A stretch of 64,000 nucleotides of DNA, taken from the NCBI RefSeq assembly GCF_035497915.1, contig NZ_DATJCS010000036.1, positions 62,001 through 126,000 on the forward strand. The letters are read 5' to 3'. A program made the position numbers and the translations under genes. Under the pieces are notes generated by a model. The model was given only the letters and a program-made list of their open reading frames with translations, ran no database searches and was not told the origin of the DNA. Below, one piece after another: positions 8,121-17,166 of the stretch. The stretch's first letter is position 1; each line of letters opens with the position of its first letter. Source of the DNA: Serpens sp035497915 (GTDB lineage: Bacteria; Pseudomonadota; Gammaproteobacteria; Pseudomonadales; Pseudomonadaceae).

Positions 8121-9713
8121 TCAGGCGCCCAGGCGCTCCACCAGCGCGGCGCTGAGCTTGGCGCTCAGGGCGTAGATGGACAACTGCGGGTTGGCGCCGA
8201 TGCTGGTGGGGAACAGCGAGCCGTCGTGAATCGACAGGTTCTCCAACTGGTGATGCTGGCCCAGGCTGTCCACCACCGCCTGGCGCGGATCCTCGCCCAT
8301 CGCGCAGCCGCCCATCACGTGGGCGCAACCCAGGCGGGTGCGGTATTTCTCCAGGCGCAGCCCATCGATCAGCGTGCGCGCCTCGGCCAGGGTGGTGACG
8401 TAGCCGGCATCGGCATGCAGTGGCAACACCGCCTTGGCGCCAGCGGCGAACTGAATCTCGGCCATGTGCTGGAAGGCGCGGCGCAGGCCGTCCCAGGTGT
8501 AATCGGTGATGCGGTAGTCGAGCACCGGGGTGTCGTCACCGCGCAGCTCCACCGTGCCTTCGGCACTGTCCGGGTGGAAACCGTCGCGCATCAGCGCCAG
8601 CATCATGTTGGTGTGCGGCAGCTGTTCCATGCGCAGGGCATTATCCACGCCGAAACGACCGAGCAGCGTGCTGGCCAGCGCCGGGTGCAGGGGCGGTACT
8701 TCCAGCTTGTAGGACATGCGGCCGCTGACGCCATCCGCCCACTGGAAGTGGTCCGAGTACACCGATTGCGGCGCGCCGTAGAAGGGGTTGATGACCTGCT
8801 CGAACTGCGCGGCGGAGAAATTCACCAGGTGCAGGAAGGTGCGTTTGCCGGTGCGGCCATGCGGGTCCGGGGCGCCGGAGCGCATGAGGATCCCGGGCGT
8901 GTTGATGCCTCCGCCGGCCAGCAGGTAATGACGGGCCTTGATCAGGATGCGCCGGCCGCTGGGCTCGACGCAGCGTGCGTCCATGCCCTGGCATTCCAGG
9001 CCGACCACCTGATCACCCTCGATCAGCAGGCGCTGGGCACGGGCCATATAGAGCAGTTCGCCGCCCTGCTCCAGGGTGGCCGGCAGGGTGGTGACCAGCA
9101 TCGACTGCTTGGCGTTTACCGGGCAGCCCATGCCGCAGTAGCCGAGGTTCCAGCAGCCCTTCACGTTGCGCGGGATCACCGCCCAGTGGTAGCCGAGCTT
9201 CTCGCAGCCAGCGCGCAGCACATCGTTGTTGGCGTTCGGCGGCATCGCCCAGGGCTGCACGCCCAGGCGCTGTTCCATGCGCTCGAACCAGGGCGCCATT
9301 TCCGCCGCGCTCAGGCCGCGCACGCCATGCTCGCGGGCCCAGTGCTCCAGGGTCGGTTCGGGGGTGCGGAAGCTGGAGGTCCAGTTGATCAGCGTGGTGC
9401 CGCCCACCGCGCGGCCCTGCAGGATGGTCACCGCGCCGTCCTTGCTCATGCGGCCGATGCCTTCCTGGTAGAGCGCCGGATAGGCCTCGCTTTCCTGCAT
9501 GCGGAAGTCGGTGCTGGTCTTCAGCGGGCCTTCCTCGACGATCAGCACCTTCAAACCGGCGGCGCTGAGGATTTCCGCGCTGGTGCCGCCGCCGGCCCCG
9601 CTGCCGACGATGACGACATCGGTTTCCAGGATCAGGTCGTTTTCCAGACGCGAGCCGTCATGGGTTTTCCAGCCGCGGGCGATGCCTTCGGCAAACAGGT
9701 CGGGTACGGGCAT
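8121..9713 (-). CDS. laoA: GMC oxidoreductase, long-chain alcohol dehydrogenase LaoA
   Basis: A 530-residue GMC-family flavoprotein. The FAD-binding motif VVIVGSGAGGGTSAEI lies near residue 33, a cysteine-containing segment NLGYCGMGCPVNAKQS near residue 169, and a conserved C-terminal HVMGGCAMG segment near residue 470. In P. aeruginosa the equivalent gene (PA0364) is LaoA of the LaoABCR system, which oxidises long-chain primary alcohols arising from SDS or alkane breakdown. The gene order here, laoC-laoB-laoA with divergent laoR, is the same. LaoA has no signal peptide of its own. It is 25 bases downstream of laoB. Confidence 0.9.
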   Translation of the reverse strand: MPVPDLFAEGIARGWKTHDGSRLENDLILETDVVIVGSGAGGGTSAEILSAAGLKVLIVEEGPLKTSTDFRMQESEAYPALYQEGIGRMSKDGAVTILQGRAVGGTTLINWTSSFRTPEPTLEHWAREHGVRGLSAAEMAPWFERMEQRLGVQPWAMPPNANNDVLRAGCEKLGYHWAVIPRNVKGCWNLGYCGMGCPVNAKQSMLVTTLPATLEQGGELLYMARAQRLLIEGDQVVGLECQGMDARCVEPSGRRILIKARHYLLAGGGINTPGILMRSGAPDPHGRTGKRTFLHLVNFSAAQFEQVINPFYGAPQSVYSDHFQWADGVSGRMSYKLEVPPLHPALASTLLGRFGVDNALRMEQLPHTNMMLALMRDGFHPDSAEGTVELRGDDTPVLDYRITDYTWDGLRRAFQHMAEIQFAAGAKAVLPLHADAGYVTTLAEARTLIDGLRLEKYRTRLGCAHVMGGCAMGEDPRQAVVDSLGQHHQLENLSIHDGSLFPTSIGANPQLSIYALSAKLSAALVERLGA

Positions 9714-9738
9714 GGCAAGGCGCTCTCTATCTTTCTTC

Positions 9739-10278
9739 TTATACGGTCGGCGGACCGGGGTAGCCGCAGTGCGCCCAGGATTCCGGCTGCGCGTACCAGG
9801 CCATCATCACCAGTTGCAGCAGCGAGGCATGGCCCATGCGCAGCAGGGCCAGCGCGCTGTTTTCCCAGCGGGCGAGGAAATGGCGCACGGCCTCGGGACT
9901 GGCGCTTTCCCAGCCGCTCCAGATGCCGGTCAGCGGCCCGCGGGTGACCGGCAGGGCCAGCACATCGAGCATCTGCCGGGTGAGCTTGAGCATTTCCGGT
10001 GACAGGTGGGCGAGCTGGTGATCCAGTCCCTGAATGGTGTTTCGGGCGGCATCGGACAGGCGTGTCGGCTCGACGGCGCCCTCCAGCATCACCGGCACCA
10101 GCGCGGCGAGAATCGGCAGATCGGCCGGGCGCAGCGCCAGATGGCCTTCGGCCGGCGCACTGGCGAACCGGTCGACCAGCGCGACGGTGACGCCGGCGGT
10201 GGCCAGCACGGCGCCACCGAGCAGGCCGATCTTGAGCAGGCTGCGGCGGCCGAGAACGGGTGCGGTCAGGGTGGTCAT
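9739..10278 (-). CDS. laoB: LaoB, small Tat-signal partner of LaoA
   Basis: A 179-residue protein starting with a twin-arginine signal (GRRSLLKIG at residues 10-18) followed by a hydrophobic stretch GLLGGAVLATAGVTVALV. It is therefore probably exported folded or membrane-anchored through Tat. The remainder is helical and resembles the small accessory subunits that pair with GMC dehydrogenases, such as gluconate-2-dehydrogenase subunit 3. It lies between laoC and laoA, 13 and 25 bases from each. LaoB is needed with LaoA for alcohol oxidation in P. aeruginosa. Its biochemical role is not established; carrying LaoA to the periplasmic side as a hitchhiker is my inference. Confidence 0.85.
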   Translation of the reverse strand: MTTLTAPVLGRRSLLKIGLLGGAVLATAGVTVALVDRFASAPAEGHLALRPADLPILAALVPVMLEGAVEPTRLSDAARNTIQGLDHQLAHLSPEMLKLTRQMLDVLALPVTRGPLTGIWSGWESASPEAVRHFLARWENSALALLRMGHASLLQLVMMAWYAQPESWAHCGYPGPPTV

Positions 10279-10291
10279 GAGGGGCCCCGAA

Positions 10292-11722
10292 TCAGCGGAT
10301 GAACAGCCGGTAGACCAGCTTCTGCAGCAGCTTGCCGTAGGGCGGGTAGATCAGCCGGGCGGCGTTGAAGCGCTGCTTGCTGAACACCGTGCGCGCGGTG
10401 CTGAAGGTCTTGAAGCCCTCATGGCCATGGTAGTGACCCATGCCGGAGGCGCCGACGCCGCCGAACGGCGCGTCGTCCTGCGCCACGTGCAGCAGGGTGT
10501 CGTTCAGGCACACGCCGCCGGAGCGGGTGTTTTCCAGTACCTCTTCCTGCGCGGCGCGGTCGTAGCCGAAGTAATACAGGGCCAGCGGGCGTGGGCGCTG
10601 GTTGATGTAGTCCAACGCCTCGCTCAGCTCGCGGTAGGTCAGCACCGGCAGCAGCGGGCCGAAGATTTCCTCCTGCATCACCTTCATGTCGTCGCGGGTA
10701 TCGAGCAGCAGGCTGTGGGCCAGGCGGCGACCCTGACTTTCCGGAAACAGCGGCACCACGCGCGCGCCCTGGGCTTCGGCGTCGCGCAGGTAGCCTTCCA
10801 GGCGCTGCTGCTGGCGGCCGTTGATGATCGCGGTGTAGTCGGGGTTGTCCCTGAGGGCGGGAAAGAAACGCTGCACGGCAATGCGGTACTGCTCGACGAA
10901 TTCGTCGCGCCGACCCTCGGGCACCAGTACATAGTCGGGCGCGATGCAGGTCTGCCCGGCATTCAGGGTCTTGCCCCAGGCGATGCGCTCGGCGGCGTGC
11001 TGCATCGGCACCTCGGCGGAGATGAGCGCCGGCGATTTGCCGCCCAGCTCCAGGGTCACCGGGGTGAGGTGCTCGGCGGCGGCGCGCATCACGTGCTTGC
11101 CAACACTGGTGGCGCCGGTGAACAGCAGATGGTCGAACGGCAGTTTAGAGAAGGCCACGCCGACGTCCACCTCGCCGGTGACCACGGCGACCAGATCCTC
11201 GGGGAAGACGCGCGCCAGCAGCTCCTTGAGCAGCTGCGAGAAGACCGGGGTGGACTCGCTCATCTTGATCATCACCCGGTTGCCGGCGGCCAGCGCGCCC
11301 ACCAGCGGGCCGATGGCGAGGAAAAGCGGATAGTTCCACGGCACGATGACGCCAACCACGCCCAGCGGCTGGTAGAGCACGCGGGTGGCGGCCGGCTGGA
11401 ACGGCAGGCCGACCGCGCGCTTTGACGGCTTCATCCAGTGCTTGAGGTGCTTGCTGGCGTAATGGATGCCCAGCACGCTGGGCATGATCTCGGCCATGCG
11501 GGTTTCGTCGGCGCTGCGGTTGCCGAAGTCCTGGCTGATGGCGGCGATGATCGCCTCCTGCTCGTCGACCAGCAGGCGGCGCAGGGCCTTGAGCCAGGCG
11601 CGGCGCTGTTCGGCGCGGGGATTGGGATCGGCGAAGAAGGCACTGCGCTGGCGTGCCAGCAGCGCTTCCAGGGAGGCTTGGATCGAGGTGGCGTCCTGGG
11701 CAAAGGCCAGATCGGCAAGCAT
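10292..11722 (-). CDS. laoC: Aldehyde dehydrogenase LaoC (coniferyl aldehyde dehydrogenase family)
   Basis: A 476-residue NAD(P)-dependent aldehyde dehydrogenase. Visible landmarks are PWNYPLFLAIGPLVGALAAGN (cofactor site, near residue 128), ELGGKSPAL with the general-base Glu (near residue 229) and LNAGQTCIAPDY with the catalytic Cys (near residue 263). It should oxidise the fatty aldehyde made by LaoA/B to the fatty acid, which feeds beta-oxidation. It is the first gene of the laoCBA transcription unit, with a good AAGGAGA ribosome site ahead of the ATG at 11722. Its promoter region contains the putative LaoR operator. A hydrophobic C-terminus (YPPYGKLLQKLVYRLFI) may peripherally anchor it. 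Confidence 0.92.
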   Translation of the reverse strand: MLADLAFAQDATSIQASLEALLARQRSAFFADPNPRAEQRRAWLKALRRLLVDEQEAIIAAISQDFGNRSADETRMAEIMPSVLGIHYASKHLKHWMKPSKRAVGLPFQPAATRVLYQPLGVVGVIVPWNYPLFLAIGPLVGALAAGNRVMIKMSESTPVFSQLLKELLARVFPEDLVAVVTGEVDVGVAFSKLPFDHLLFTGATSVGKHVMRAAAEHLTPVTLELGGKSPALISAEVPMQHAAERIAWGKTLNAGQTCIAPDYVLVPEGRRDEFVEQYRIAVQRFFPALRDNPDYTAIINGRQQQRLEGYLRDAEAQGARVVPLFPESQGRRLAHSLLLDTRDDMKVMQEEIFGPLLPVLTYRELSEALDYINQRPRPLALYYFGYDRAAQEEVLENTRSGGVCLNDTLLHVAQDDAPFGGVGASGMGHYHGHEGFKTFSTARTVFSKQRFNAARLIYPPYGKLLQKLVYRLFIR

Positions 11723-11772
11723 GGCACGTCTCCTTGTTATGGCGCGCCCGCAAGCGCGCGTGTGTATGCCTG

Positions 11773-11801
11773 GTTTAGAGTAAATGCTCTAGGCTGTCAA
11801 T
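11773..11801 (-). promoter_or_regulatory. laoC promoter with candidate LaoR operator
   Basis: On the minus strand a perfect TTGACA -35 lies at 11801-11796, followed 18 bases later by TAAACC, a weak -10. The spacer holds an inverted repeat, TAGAG-N6-CTCTA (11776-11791). An inverted repeat inside the promoter spacer is where a TetR-type repressor would bind. LaoR is encoded divergently just beyond, so it is the obvious candidate. Confidence 0.55.
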
Positions 11802-11931
11802 CCAGCATGCCAAGCCCTGTGACGGATCACAGCCCAACGAAAAGCTGGCCCGTCGGCGTTCGGCCCTTGTTCGCAGCCCGGCCGGTTCGGAGGGTGTAAC
11901 GTAACCCGCCTGATTGATCACCGAGTTCCCC

Positions 11932-12573
11932 ATGTCCCAGCCCCTCAGCACCCGCGAGCGCATCCTCCAGGCCAGCCTGGAGCTGTTCAACACCCAGGGC
12001 GAGCGCAGCGTTACCACCAACCACATCGCGGCGCACCTGGGTATCTCACCCGGTAACCTCTACTACCACTTCCGCAACAAGCAGGCGATCGTCGCCGAGC
12101 TGTTCACCGCCTACGAGCAGTGGGTCGGTTCCTTCCTGCACCTGCCCGCCGGACGCGCGTTGACCCTGGAAGACAAGGCCGCCTATCTGCAATCGCTGCT
12201 CGACGCCGTGTGGCGCTATCGGTTCCTGCATCGGGATCTGGAGCATCTGCTGGACAACGATGTGCAACTGGCCGAGCGCTATCGGGTGTTCGCCGCGCAG
12301 ACGCTGGAGCATGCCCGGCATATCTATCAGGGCTTCGTGGACGCCGGCGTGCTGTGCATGACGCCCCGCCAGGTGGAGGCGCTGACCCTCAACGCCTGGA
12401 TCCTGGCCACCTCGTGGGTGCGTTACCTGTGCACCACCTCGCCGGCCGCCAGTCTTGACGAGGCCCGGCTGCACAAGGGGCTCTACCAGTTGCTGGCGCT
12501 GGAGGAAGGCTTTCTGAGCGACGGTTTCCGCGAGGACGTGCAGGCCTACATGGAGAAGCTGGCCGCCGTCTGA
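11932..12573 (+). CDS. laoR: TetR-family repressor LaoR
   Basis: A 213-residue TetR regulator. The N-terminal helix-turn-helix is clear (TRERILQASLELF, then TNHIAAHLGISPGNLYYHF, residues about 8-53). The C-terminal ligand domain resembles the TetR_C group of lipid-responsive regulators. It is transcribed divergently from laoCBA. In P. aeruginosa LaoR represses the lao genes, with the long-chain alcohol or aldehyde as likely inducer. The ATG at 11932 is preferred over an in-frame TTG at 11914 because the HTH begins just after it. The gene ends seven bases from the convergent yheT-like gene. Confidence 0.88.
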   Translation: MSQPLSTRERILQASLELFNTQGERSVTTNHIAAHLGISPGNLYYHFRNKQAIVAELFTAYEQWVGSFLHLPAGRALTLEDKAAYLQSLLDAVWRYRFLHRDLEHLLDNDVQLAERYRVFAAQTLEHARHIYQGFVDAGVLCMTPRQVEALTLNAWILATSWVRYLCTTSPAASLDEARLHKGLYQLLALEEGFLSDGFREDVQAYMEKLAAV

Positions 12574-12580
12574 GACGGGC

Positions 12581-13615
12581 TCAGGCCGGCCGCTCGCTGA
12601 CGGCGGGCGCGCGCCCGGGTATCCGCAGGCCGCCATGCACCTCGCCCAGCCAGGCGGGAATGCGCCGCTCCAGATAATAGGCAGGTCGCCGGGGCGAGCC
12701 TTCGATGAAGCCGACATGGCCGCCTCCGCGATGCAGCTCGAGGCGAGTGCCGAGCGCCAGTTCGCCCGGCTCGGGCAGGCTGTGGCGGAACACGAAGGGA
12801 TCGTCCTCGGCCTGGATCAGCAGGGTCGGCACGCGAATGCCGCCCAGGTAGTAGCGGCTGGACGCGCGCCGGTAGTAGTCGGCGGCGTCGGCGAAACCGT
12901 GCAGCGGCGCGGTCACCCGCCCGTCGAAATCCCAGAAGGTGCGTAGCTGAGTCAGCGGCCCGAGCGCCTGCAGACGCTGCAAGTGGTCCTCCAGCCCCTG
13001 CTCGCGGAAATGCTGCTGCTTGGTCTGCACATAGGCGCGCATGGCTTGCATGAAGTGGCGCTGATACACCCGAGAGAAGCCCAGGGCGATGCGGTCGGCG
13101 CACTGGTCCAGGCGGAACGGCACGGACACCGCCACGGCGCCCTGCAGCGGGCAGTCCGCACCGCTTTCCCCCAGGTACTTGAGCAGCACGTTGCCGCCCA
13201 GCGAGTAGCCGGCGGCATACAGCGGCGCCAGCGGACGCCGGGCACGCAGGTGGGCGATTACCTCGGCCAGATCATCGCTGGCGCCGGAGTGATAGGCGCG
13301 CGGCAAGCGGTTCGGCTCGCCCGAGCAGCCGCGCCAGTTCAACGCCACGCTGCCCCAGCCCCGCTCGGCGAGGCGCTGCTGCAGGCCGAGCACATACAGC
13401 GATGACGAGGAGCCGGTCAGCCCGTGCAGCACCAGCACCAGCGGCGCTTCGCTGTCCTGCGGACCATGCCAGTCGAGGTCGAGAAAGTCGCCATCGGCCA
13501 GCCACAGCCGCTCGCGCTGGCGCACCAGTTGAGGTGGCGTGCGGAAGAATGGCGACCAGAGGGTCTGCAGGTGCGGACCGGGCAGCCAGCGGGCGGGGCG
13601 GAACGGGGGCATCAT
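12581..13615 (-). CDS. yheT: YheT-family alpha/beta hydrolase
   Basis: A 344-residue alpha/beta hydrolase. It shows the family N-terminus (FRPARWLPGPHLQTLWSPFF), an oxyanion-region LHGLTGSSSS near residue 63, and the nucleophile elbow GYSLGGN near residue 140 with Ser142. YheT proteins are carboxylesterase-like; their natural substrate is not settled. A second in-frame ATG one codon downstream (13612) is equally possible. The gene is convergent with laoR, as in P. aeruginosa (PA0367-PA0368). Confidence 0.9.
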   Translation of the reverse strand: MMPPFRPARWLPGPHLQTLWSPFFRTPPQLVRQRERLWLADGDFLDLDWHGPQDSEAPLVLVLHGLTGSSSSLYVLGLQQRLAERGWGSVALNWRGCSGEPNRLPRAYHSGASDDLAEVIAHLRARRPLAPLYAAGYSLGGNVLLKYLGESGADCPLQGAVAVSVPFRLDQCADRIALGFSRVYQRHFMQAMRAYVQTKQQHFREQGLEDHLQRLQALGPLTQLRTFWDFDGRVTAPLHGFADAADYYRRASSRYYLGGIRVPTLLIQAEDDPFVFRHSLPEPGELALGTRLELHRGGGHVGFIEGSPRRPAYYLERRIPAWLGEVHGGLRIPGRAPAVSERPA

Positions 13616-13802
13616 CAGTCTTGAATCGTCCGGTGTCGGAGTTTCAGCGTAGAAGCGCAGCGGGAATCGGGGAAGCTCGGTTGTCGGCGCGCATTGTAAT
13701 GGGCGGCCCGCGCAGCGGGAGTGCCTATGTCTTTGGAGAGATGGGGGCGATCAGGGCGGGGTGCTAGAGTCCCGATGCCCGCTCCCGAGGAAAATTGCCA
13801 TC

Positions 13803-14207
13803 ATGAATATCGTCGAATTTGCCGACCTGCTGCGCGCCGCCGAGCAGCAGGCACAGCCGCAGCGTCTGCTGATGGTGTTCGTCAGCGCCGAGCTGCCGGC
13901 CGACGCCACCGCCGAGGAACGCCGCCGTTTCGAGTCTGGCGAAGGCGGCAACCTGCGTCCGGTGCTGTGTGTGGACAAATTGCCCAGCGAGCTGAGCGAC
14001 TTCCCCGCGCTGCGCGACGAGGCCGCGCGCACCGGCATCAACTGGGACCTGGTCTTCGTCGCCGGCCTGTCCGGGCGCGGTGGCGTCGCACCCTCCAGCG
14101 AGGCGGCGGAACAACCGCTTAAGCAGATGGTGGCGGCCATCGAGAGCGGCAGCATCGGCCAGTTCCTGGGCTTTGACCGGGATGGGCAGGTGGTGGCGTT
14201 CTATTGA
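13803..14207 (+). CDS. Conserved Pseudomonas protein of unknown function (134 aa)
   Basis: A 134-residue acidic soluble protein starting MNIVEFADLLRAAEQQ, with no signal peptide or membrane segment. Homologs in Pseudomonas genomes are, as I recall, often labelled 'ribonucleotide reductase subunit alpha', but nothing here resembles an RNR catalytic subunit, which is several times longer. The start at 13803 follows an AGGAAAATTGCC stretch that can serve as the ribosome site. It sits between the yheT-like gene and the T6SS island and is convergent with the lipase gene. The function is unknown. Confidence 0.75.
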   Translation: MNIVEFADLLRAAEQQAQPQRLLMVFVSAELPADATAEERRRFESGEGGNLRPVLCVDKLPSELSDFPALRDEAARTGINWDLVFVAGLSGRGGVAPSSEAAEQPLKQMVAAIESGSIGQFLGFDRDGQVVAFY

Positions 14208-14220
14208 ATGTGCTCTCCGG

Positions 14221-16413
14221 TCATGCGGTAGTCAGCGGCCGGGCAGCGGTCCTCGTATAGGCGATGCGCTCGGCTTTCTGAATCTCCGCCTTCATGCGCC
14301 ATTCATCAAGCAGGGCGGCCAGGTCCTCGCGGTCGGCGAATTCACCGAAGACCTGATGCGCGCTGATCGGACGCTGCGCCTGGGCCAGCTGGCGCCGCAG
14401 TTCGAGCAGACGCGTGCGCTGCCCGATGCTGACGGTGCGGATCACTGCTTCGCCTCGCTCGTACATCGCTCGCAGCTCGATGGGCGATTTGTTGTAGAAG
14501 CGCGGCTCGAAGCGAACGCGAGTGGCCGCACGGAACTGCTGGTAGGTGGCCGGTCTCCAGCCAGCCATTTTCTGCTCCAGCTGCGCGACTTCCTCGCCAT
14601 ATCTCGCGGCCTCTTCCTCGGTGAACAGACTGCCTTGCCGGGCCAGGCTGGCATTCCAGCGCAGCAGGTTGGTCAGCGCCGCCCGGCTGTAAGCGGTGCT
14701 GATGAAGTGTTGCTTGGCCTTGAAAAGTTGTGAGAGGAACGCCGCGCGCCTGGGCATGTCGCCCTTGAGGGCAATTTCGTTGACGTACCGGGCGCAGCTT
14801 TGTTCGCTGAGCGCCTCGCAGCCGGGCTGCCAGAGCAGCGATGCGCCTTCCTGGCGCGGCAGGAAGTGCCATTGCTCGCCGTGGTGCTCGAACGGGTCGT
14901 CCCGCAGATTCACCAACCCCGCGACAAGCAATGGAATAGCGGCGATAGACCCGCTGGTGAGCAGCACTATCGTGGCGGGCAGTGCCAGTTTCCATTCCGC
15001 ATCCATCCAGGCCGAGGGAACGGAGGGAATGGGGTCGTTATGGTTGACCAGGCGGTGGTGAGTCAGGTCCCGGGCGCCTTGCACAAAGGCCCGGTCGCCG
15101 GCTCTAGGCGCGCCGAAGGTATATAACTGGGTGGTCGGCGACCAGTGGTGCCGCAGCCATTCGCCCAGCAGCAGCGCGATGGCACCACCCAGGCTATGGC
15201 CACAGACGATGATGCTCATCTCGGGGCGATGAAACGCCCTCAAGTAGCGGTCTACAAACTCTTTGGCGGCCAGGAAGGCATCGTGGAAGCCGCGGTGGGC
15301 TTGCGCTTCGTGGGTGTCCTGCTCGTTGTAGCCCTTGTATGGAACCTGTCGGGCATCAAAATCCTGGAACACATCGCTGAACGGAAACTTGAACTCGGTG
15401 CCGCGCAGGGAAATCAGCACCAGCTTGTCGTTATGGGTTATGAATCCCTGGGTATGAGTCTCCTCGTGAAACAGGAAGTGCACATCCTCGGGGTTGCGCC
15501 AGCCACGGGCGGCTTCGGCCCGGTAGCGCGCGGGGTCGTAGGGCATGACTTCCAGACGTTTGGAATAGGGCACTTCCTCATACAGCAGATGATGGTGCTC
15601 GGCAGGTTGCCCGGGTTTGCGCGGCTCGAATTGGGTCGGCTTGATGCCGCACGCCAGGCGTTCGCGCAGCACATGTCCGATGCTGCCGTGTAAGTCATAG
15701 GGTGGCGGCAGGGATTGGTAGTCCTCGCCGAATGGCTTCTCCTGGCTGAAAGGGGCATAGGCACAGGCGCTCAGTACCGCCAGTTGATAGGCGTTCAGAG
15801 CGCAGAAGCTGGTGTCTCGGGACAGCAGCGGACTGTAGGCGCGCAAGGCCTTCACTTCCAGCACGTGGTGCCGGTTAGGTCCAAGATCAATGCCCGGTGG
15901 TTGTTGGGCTGAGCCCGCGTTGTGTTTCAGCTTCGCTGGCTTGGGGCTCCACTCGGAGTCCGGGTCCGGCAGATGTGCGCGCGCTTCGACAAAATCGCTC
16001 ACCTCCACGCGCAGGAACTTGGCGCCTTCGGCGGCGGCGCGTTCCTCGGCCAGATAGGTCTGTCCACCGGAGTTGCGCGGGCCGAAGGGGGATTGTTCGG
16101 CGGCGATTTGGAGGGCGGTGAGGGGTATTTTGAAATCTGGCCTGATAACCAGATCTTCGTACCATGACCCGGATGCTCCACTGCTTGAAGTCGCGAGGCC
16201 CAGTACCAAGACACCGCAGAACAGATTGTCCACCCGGGCGAAGCCATCGTTATCGAGCGTGCCCGTGTAAATCTGCCCTTCTCGGTCGTGTAATTGGTAG
16301 GAAAGGCCTGCATATGGCGCCCCTTGGGCATGTTCGTTCACCAAGCGGAAACTGACCCAGTTATTGCATAGCGGGCAATCCAAGGCCTCGATCTGGTTGG
16401 CTGGTGTAGGCAT
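14221..16413 (-). CDS. Type VI secretion lipase effector (class 3 lipase, Tle2-like)
   Basis: A 730-residue cargo protein. The middle carries a Lipase_3 (PF01764-type) domain with nucleophile elbow GHSLGGA (Ser407), an Asp candidate at 460 in NHNDPIPSVP, and a His candidate around 510-516 (EHHGEQWHF). Residues 1-100 form a separate domain opening with CPLC (residues 13-16). A hydrophobic run of about 24 residues (about 478-501) interrupts the lipase domain between the Asp and the His. The C-terminal 180 residues are charged and helical. The position directly after vgrG, a DUF4123 adaptor and a lipoprotein indicates a VgrG-delivered (phospho)lipase attacking rival membranes. Assignment to Tle2 rather than another Tle group rests on the Lipase_3 fold. 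No signal peptide is present. Confidence 0.82.
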   Translation of the reverse strand: MPTPANQIEALDCPLCNNWVSFRLVNEHAQGAPYAGLSYQLHDREGQIYTGTLDNDGFARVDNLFCGVLVLGLATSSSGASGSWYEDLVIRPDFKIPLTALQIAAEQSPFGPRNSGGQTYLAEERAAAEGAKFLRVEVSDFVEARAHLPDPDSEWSPKPAKLKHNAGSAQQPPGIDLGPNRHHVLEVKALRAYSPLLSRDTSFCALNAYQLAVLSACAYAPFSQEKPFGEDYQSLPPPYDLHGSIGHVLRERLACGIKPTQFEPRKPGQPAEHHHLLYEEVPYSKRLEVMPYDPARYRAEAARGWRNPEDVHFLFHEETHTQGFITHNDKLVLISLRGTEFKFPFSDVFQDFDARQVPYKGYNEQDTHEAQAHRGFHDAFLAAKEFVDRYLRAFHRPEMSIIVCGHSLGGAIALLLGEWLRHHWSPTTQLYTFGAPRAGDRAFVQGARDLTHHRLVNHNDPIPSVPSAWMDAEWKLALPATIVLLTSGSIAAIPLLVAGLVNLRDDPFEHHGEQWHFLPRQEGASLLWQPGCEALSEQSCARYVNEIALKGDMPRRAAFLSQLFKAKQHFISTAYSRAALTNLLRWNASLARQGSLFTEEEAARYGEEVAQLEQKMAGWRPATYQQFRAATRVRFEPRFYNKSPIELRAMYERGEAVIRTVSIGQRTRLLELRRQLAQAQRPISAHQVFGEFADREDLAALLDEWRMKAEIQKAERIAYTRTAARPLTTA

Positions 16414-16419
16414 CCGTGC

Positions 16420-17166
16420 TTACTCCGTGCAGTTGGGATAAACAGTGCACTCCTGACCGTTCATCTTGAATGTTTGGAACAGAGGAGGGTTTTGGCAGCG
16501 TTGCCATCCTGGCTTTGGCAAACAGGGCTTCCAGCCTTCCGGGAATTGAATCCAAGTGTCATGACGTGAGGGCTCCTCTTCTGGATTCAAAACAAAATCC
16601 AAGCGCACGGTTTTCCCGCCCAATTCCTGATTCAGCAAATAGGCGCCGGCACCTGTGCAATTGAGGATTTTTTCTATTTCACCCACTCGTGAGATGGCAT
16701 GGCTTTTCTGAAACCACCATGTGCAGACGGCCCGCCTACGCAAAGTGCCGTCAGGCAGGAAGCTGGTGAAACCTTCCGGCAGTTCCTCCACCACGCGCAG
16801 CTCGCCATTGTCATAGGTCTGCTGCCATTCCTTTTCGCCGTGCTTGCCCTTGATGTAAAGGGCGACCCGGCCGAGCCTGGCCTGGCAGATACCAATGCGA
16901 TAACTCGCCGGAATGGCGAAGCGATAGCTGTGTGGCTCGGGCTGAAACTCCGTCTCGAAACTCTTCGTCAGCTGACTACGCGATACCAGCCCCGGGCAAT
17001 TGGACTCGGTGACGTAGTAATGAGCCTGGGCGCGCAGGGCGAAATCGGCTGGCAGCTCGCCCTCGAAGGTGAAGCGCTCGGCGAACAGGGAGCCCAGGGT
17101 GCCGCAGGCGCTCAGCGGCGCGATCAGCAGGGCCAGGCACAAAGGGCGAAGCGCGCGTCGGATCAT
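16420..17166 (-). CDS. Lipoprotein, probable immunity to the lipase effector
   Basis: A 248-residue protein with a lipoprotein signal: a basic N-terminus, a hydrophobic core and the lipobox LSAC with Cys21. The mature part has several cysteines and no family I recognise. It ends six bases before the lipase start and overlaps the adaptor stop by four bases (ATGA). Periplasmic lipoproteins encoded beside Tle lipases are usually Tli immunity proteins that protect the producer, and that is my inference here. The 3' half is visibly richer in A and T than its neighbours, as is common for exchanged effector/immunity genes. Confidence 0.7.
   Translation of the reverse strand: MIRRALRPLCLALLIAPLSACGTLGSLFAERFTFEGELPADFALRAQAHYYVTESNCPGLVSRSQLTKSFETEFQPEPHSYRFAIPASYRIGICQARLGRVALYIKGKHGEKEWQQTYDNGELRVVEELPEGFTSFLPDGTLRRRAVCTWWFQKSHAISRVGEIEKILNCTGAGAYLLNQELGGKTVRLDFVLNPEEEPSRHDTWIQFPEGWKPCLPKPGWQRCQNPPLFQTFKMNGQECTVYPNCTE

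Noticed and set aside
7923..9947. A 674-codon open frame on the plus strand over laoA
   Set aside because: It is antisense to laoA, which shows intact GMC motifs. The composition is that of a shadow frame.
13803..14207. Ribonucleotide reductase alpha subunit label for the 134-residue protein
   Set aside because: The protein is far too short and lacks any reductase active-site cysteines or barrel motifs. The label found on homologs seems to be a propagated misannotation.
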